Source of the DNA: Roseicella aerolata
GTDB taxonomy: Bacteria > Pseudomonadota > Alphaproteobacteria > Acetobacterales > Acetobacteraceae
Direction: 5' to 3'
Assembly: GCF_020523605.1 (NCBI RefSeq)
Contig: NZ_JAJAQI010000015.1
Span: 57,904-121,903 of the forward strand
DNA length: 64,000 bases
Shown: piece after piece, positions 63,406 through 64,000 of the stretch
Layout of the letters: each line of letters starts with the position of its first letter
Numbering within the stretch: position 1 is the first letter of the stretch
Notes under the pieces: model-generated
The model's input: the letters and a program-made list of their open reading frames with translations, nothing else
Told to the model about the DNA's origin: nothing
Databases searched by the model: none
Position numbers and translations under genes: made by a program

Positions 63406-64000
63406 GGCGTCCTCCGTATCGGCGTCCTGGTGCCCCGGCGAGTACCCGCCCCGGCCGCTGTGCAGATGGCGGGGGCGGATCGGCCGCCCGCGAGGAAAGG
63501 GTTGCACCGGGCAGTGGAAGCGTCCAGCCACGGCCCGGCGCACGCTGCCGCCTCGATGACCTTCAGGAGAGGCCCTGCCCGATCTCCGGTCCTGGCGTTT
63601 GTGGGACAAGGGCGCTTTGTTGCAGGGGGGCGATGGCGTGGCAGGGGACATCAACGATCTGCGCCGCACCGGATGCGGCCGGCGCGGCTTCGGCCCAGCG
63701 CCTGCGGATAGCGGCGCCAAGCCCTGTCGAGGAGCGTTTCCCGTACCGGCGCCCCAGGTTGCCGCTGAGGGTTCGGCGAGTATCGCGCGCAGGGTTGGTG
63801 TGGCGGCTGCGCGCCGAGCGAGAGAGTCATGCCGGCCGCACGACCGCCGACCATGGGTCAGGACTCCGTGCGGCCGGTATGAGGAGAGCTGTGCGCGGAT
63901 GCGCCAGAACGGGCCCAGCGCACCAGAACGAGCAGATGGCTCGGCAATGCGGAGGTTTGGGCGATATGAGCGCCGGCAGGGGCGCCGATTTTGCCTTCGA
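63406..64000. other. Terminal intergenic region with an inverted repeat
   Basis: No gene is supported in these 595 nt. They may include the promoter of the binding-protein gene and the start of a gene beyond the window. An inverted repeat, CATGCCGGCCGCAC (63828-63841) and GTGCGGCCGGTATG (63868-63881), matches at 13 of 14 positions around a 26-nt spacer. This could be an operator or a loose hairpin. Confidence 0.4.

Noticed and set aside
63651..63854. Minus-strand frame of 67 codons as a transposase fragment
   Set aside because: No catalytic motif or transposase block is visible and the composition is that of non-coding high-GC DNA.

Overview
The window is a very GC-rich (about 70% or more by eye), gene-dense chromosomal segment. 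Nearly all of it is protein coding, and I see no rRNA, tRNA, CRISPR array, prophage or intact insertion sequence. A GcrA cell-cycle regulator, aa3-type cytochrome oxidase genes, many orphan periplasmic binding proteins (two Bug/TctC type, two SBP_bac_5 type, one SBP_bac_1, one branched-chain amino-acid type), DUF1127 and DUF2382 proteins and a phasin point to an alphaproteobacterium. Acetobacteraceae of the Roseomonas type fits best. This is inferred from gene content, not from a marker-gene tree.

Layout. 1-5.4 kb: start of ctaD, ctaC, a frameshifted ArsR regulator remnant, a lytic transglycosylase, a PmtA-like methyltransferase, an EamA transporter and gcrA with a rho-independent terminator. 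5.6-14.6 kb: a catabolic/uptake stretch, all on the minus strand, with two tandem paralogous oligopeptide-type binding proteins, a DmdB-like acyl-CoA ligase, an alpha/beta hydrolase, a GMC oxidoreductase and a Bug receptor. 14.8-18.2 kb: phnCDEE phosphonate ABC transporter. 18.5-28.5 kb: GFA protein, HrpB helicase, two small proteins, DsbD/ScsB-type thiol transporter, tandem UspA plus CPA2 antiporter, DUF3124 protein. 29-34.1 kb: plsC, then the compact core set miaB-phoH-ybeY-corC. 34.2-37.4 kb: a c-di-GMP-responsive BcsA-type glycan synthase with an HlyD-type partner. 37.6-39.8 kb: a small HTH-like protein, nth and a TfdA-like dioxygenase. 40.6-47.9 kb: gpsA, rlmJ, SDR, purF, cvpA, a Bug receptor and radA. 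48-52.5 kb: a phosphatase and an accessory block (second TfdA-like dioxygenase, sugar-type binding protein, lytic transglycosylase). 52.8-55.5 kb: alr-mlaE-mlaF with overlapping reading frames. 55.7-58 kb: phasin and two DUF2382 stress proteins. 58.3-63.4 kb: a possible metabolic cluster (CmcJ-like oxygenase, DUF1127, LysR, MetE-like enzyme, CxxC micro-protein, branched-chain-type binding protein).

The most unusual signal is not a gene. A two-hairpin intergenic repeat recurs at eight places (7.4, 18.3, 24.9, 39.8, 48.6, 52.7, 58.2 and 62.1 kb). Its unit is about 101-102 bp: element A (about 50 nt, with outer stem AGAGCAGAT/ATCTGCTCT and an inner hairpin), an 11-13 nt linker, and element B (about 42 nt, a near-perfect palindrome, CTACAGCGGATTGCGTTC and its complement). 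Units can be chained A-B-A-B-A. The inner stem shows compensatory base-pair change. In five of the eight loci the first three bases of element A are the stop codon of the neighbouring gene. I know of no description of this family, but I could not search for one. No transposase or RAYT gene is present in the window.

Start codons were chosen from visible Shine-Dalgarno sequences and family N-termini. Antisense open frames, which are abundant at this GC content, were left out.
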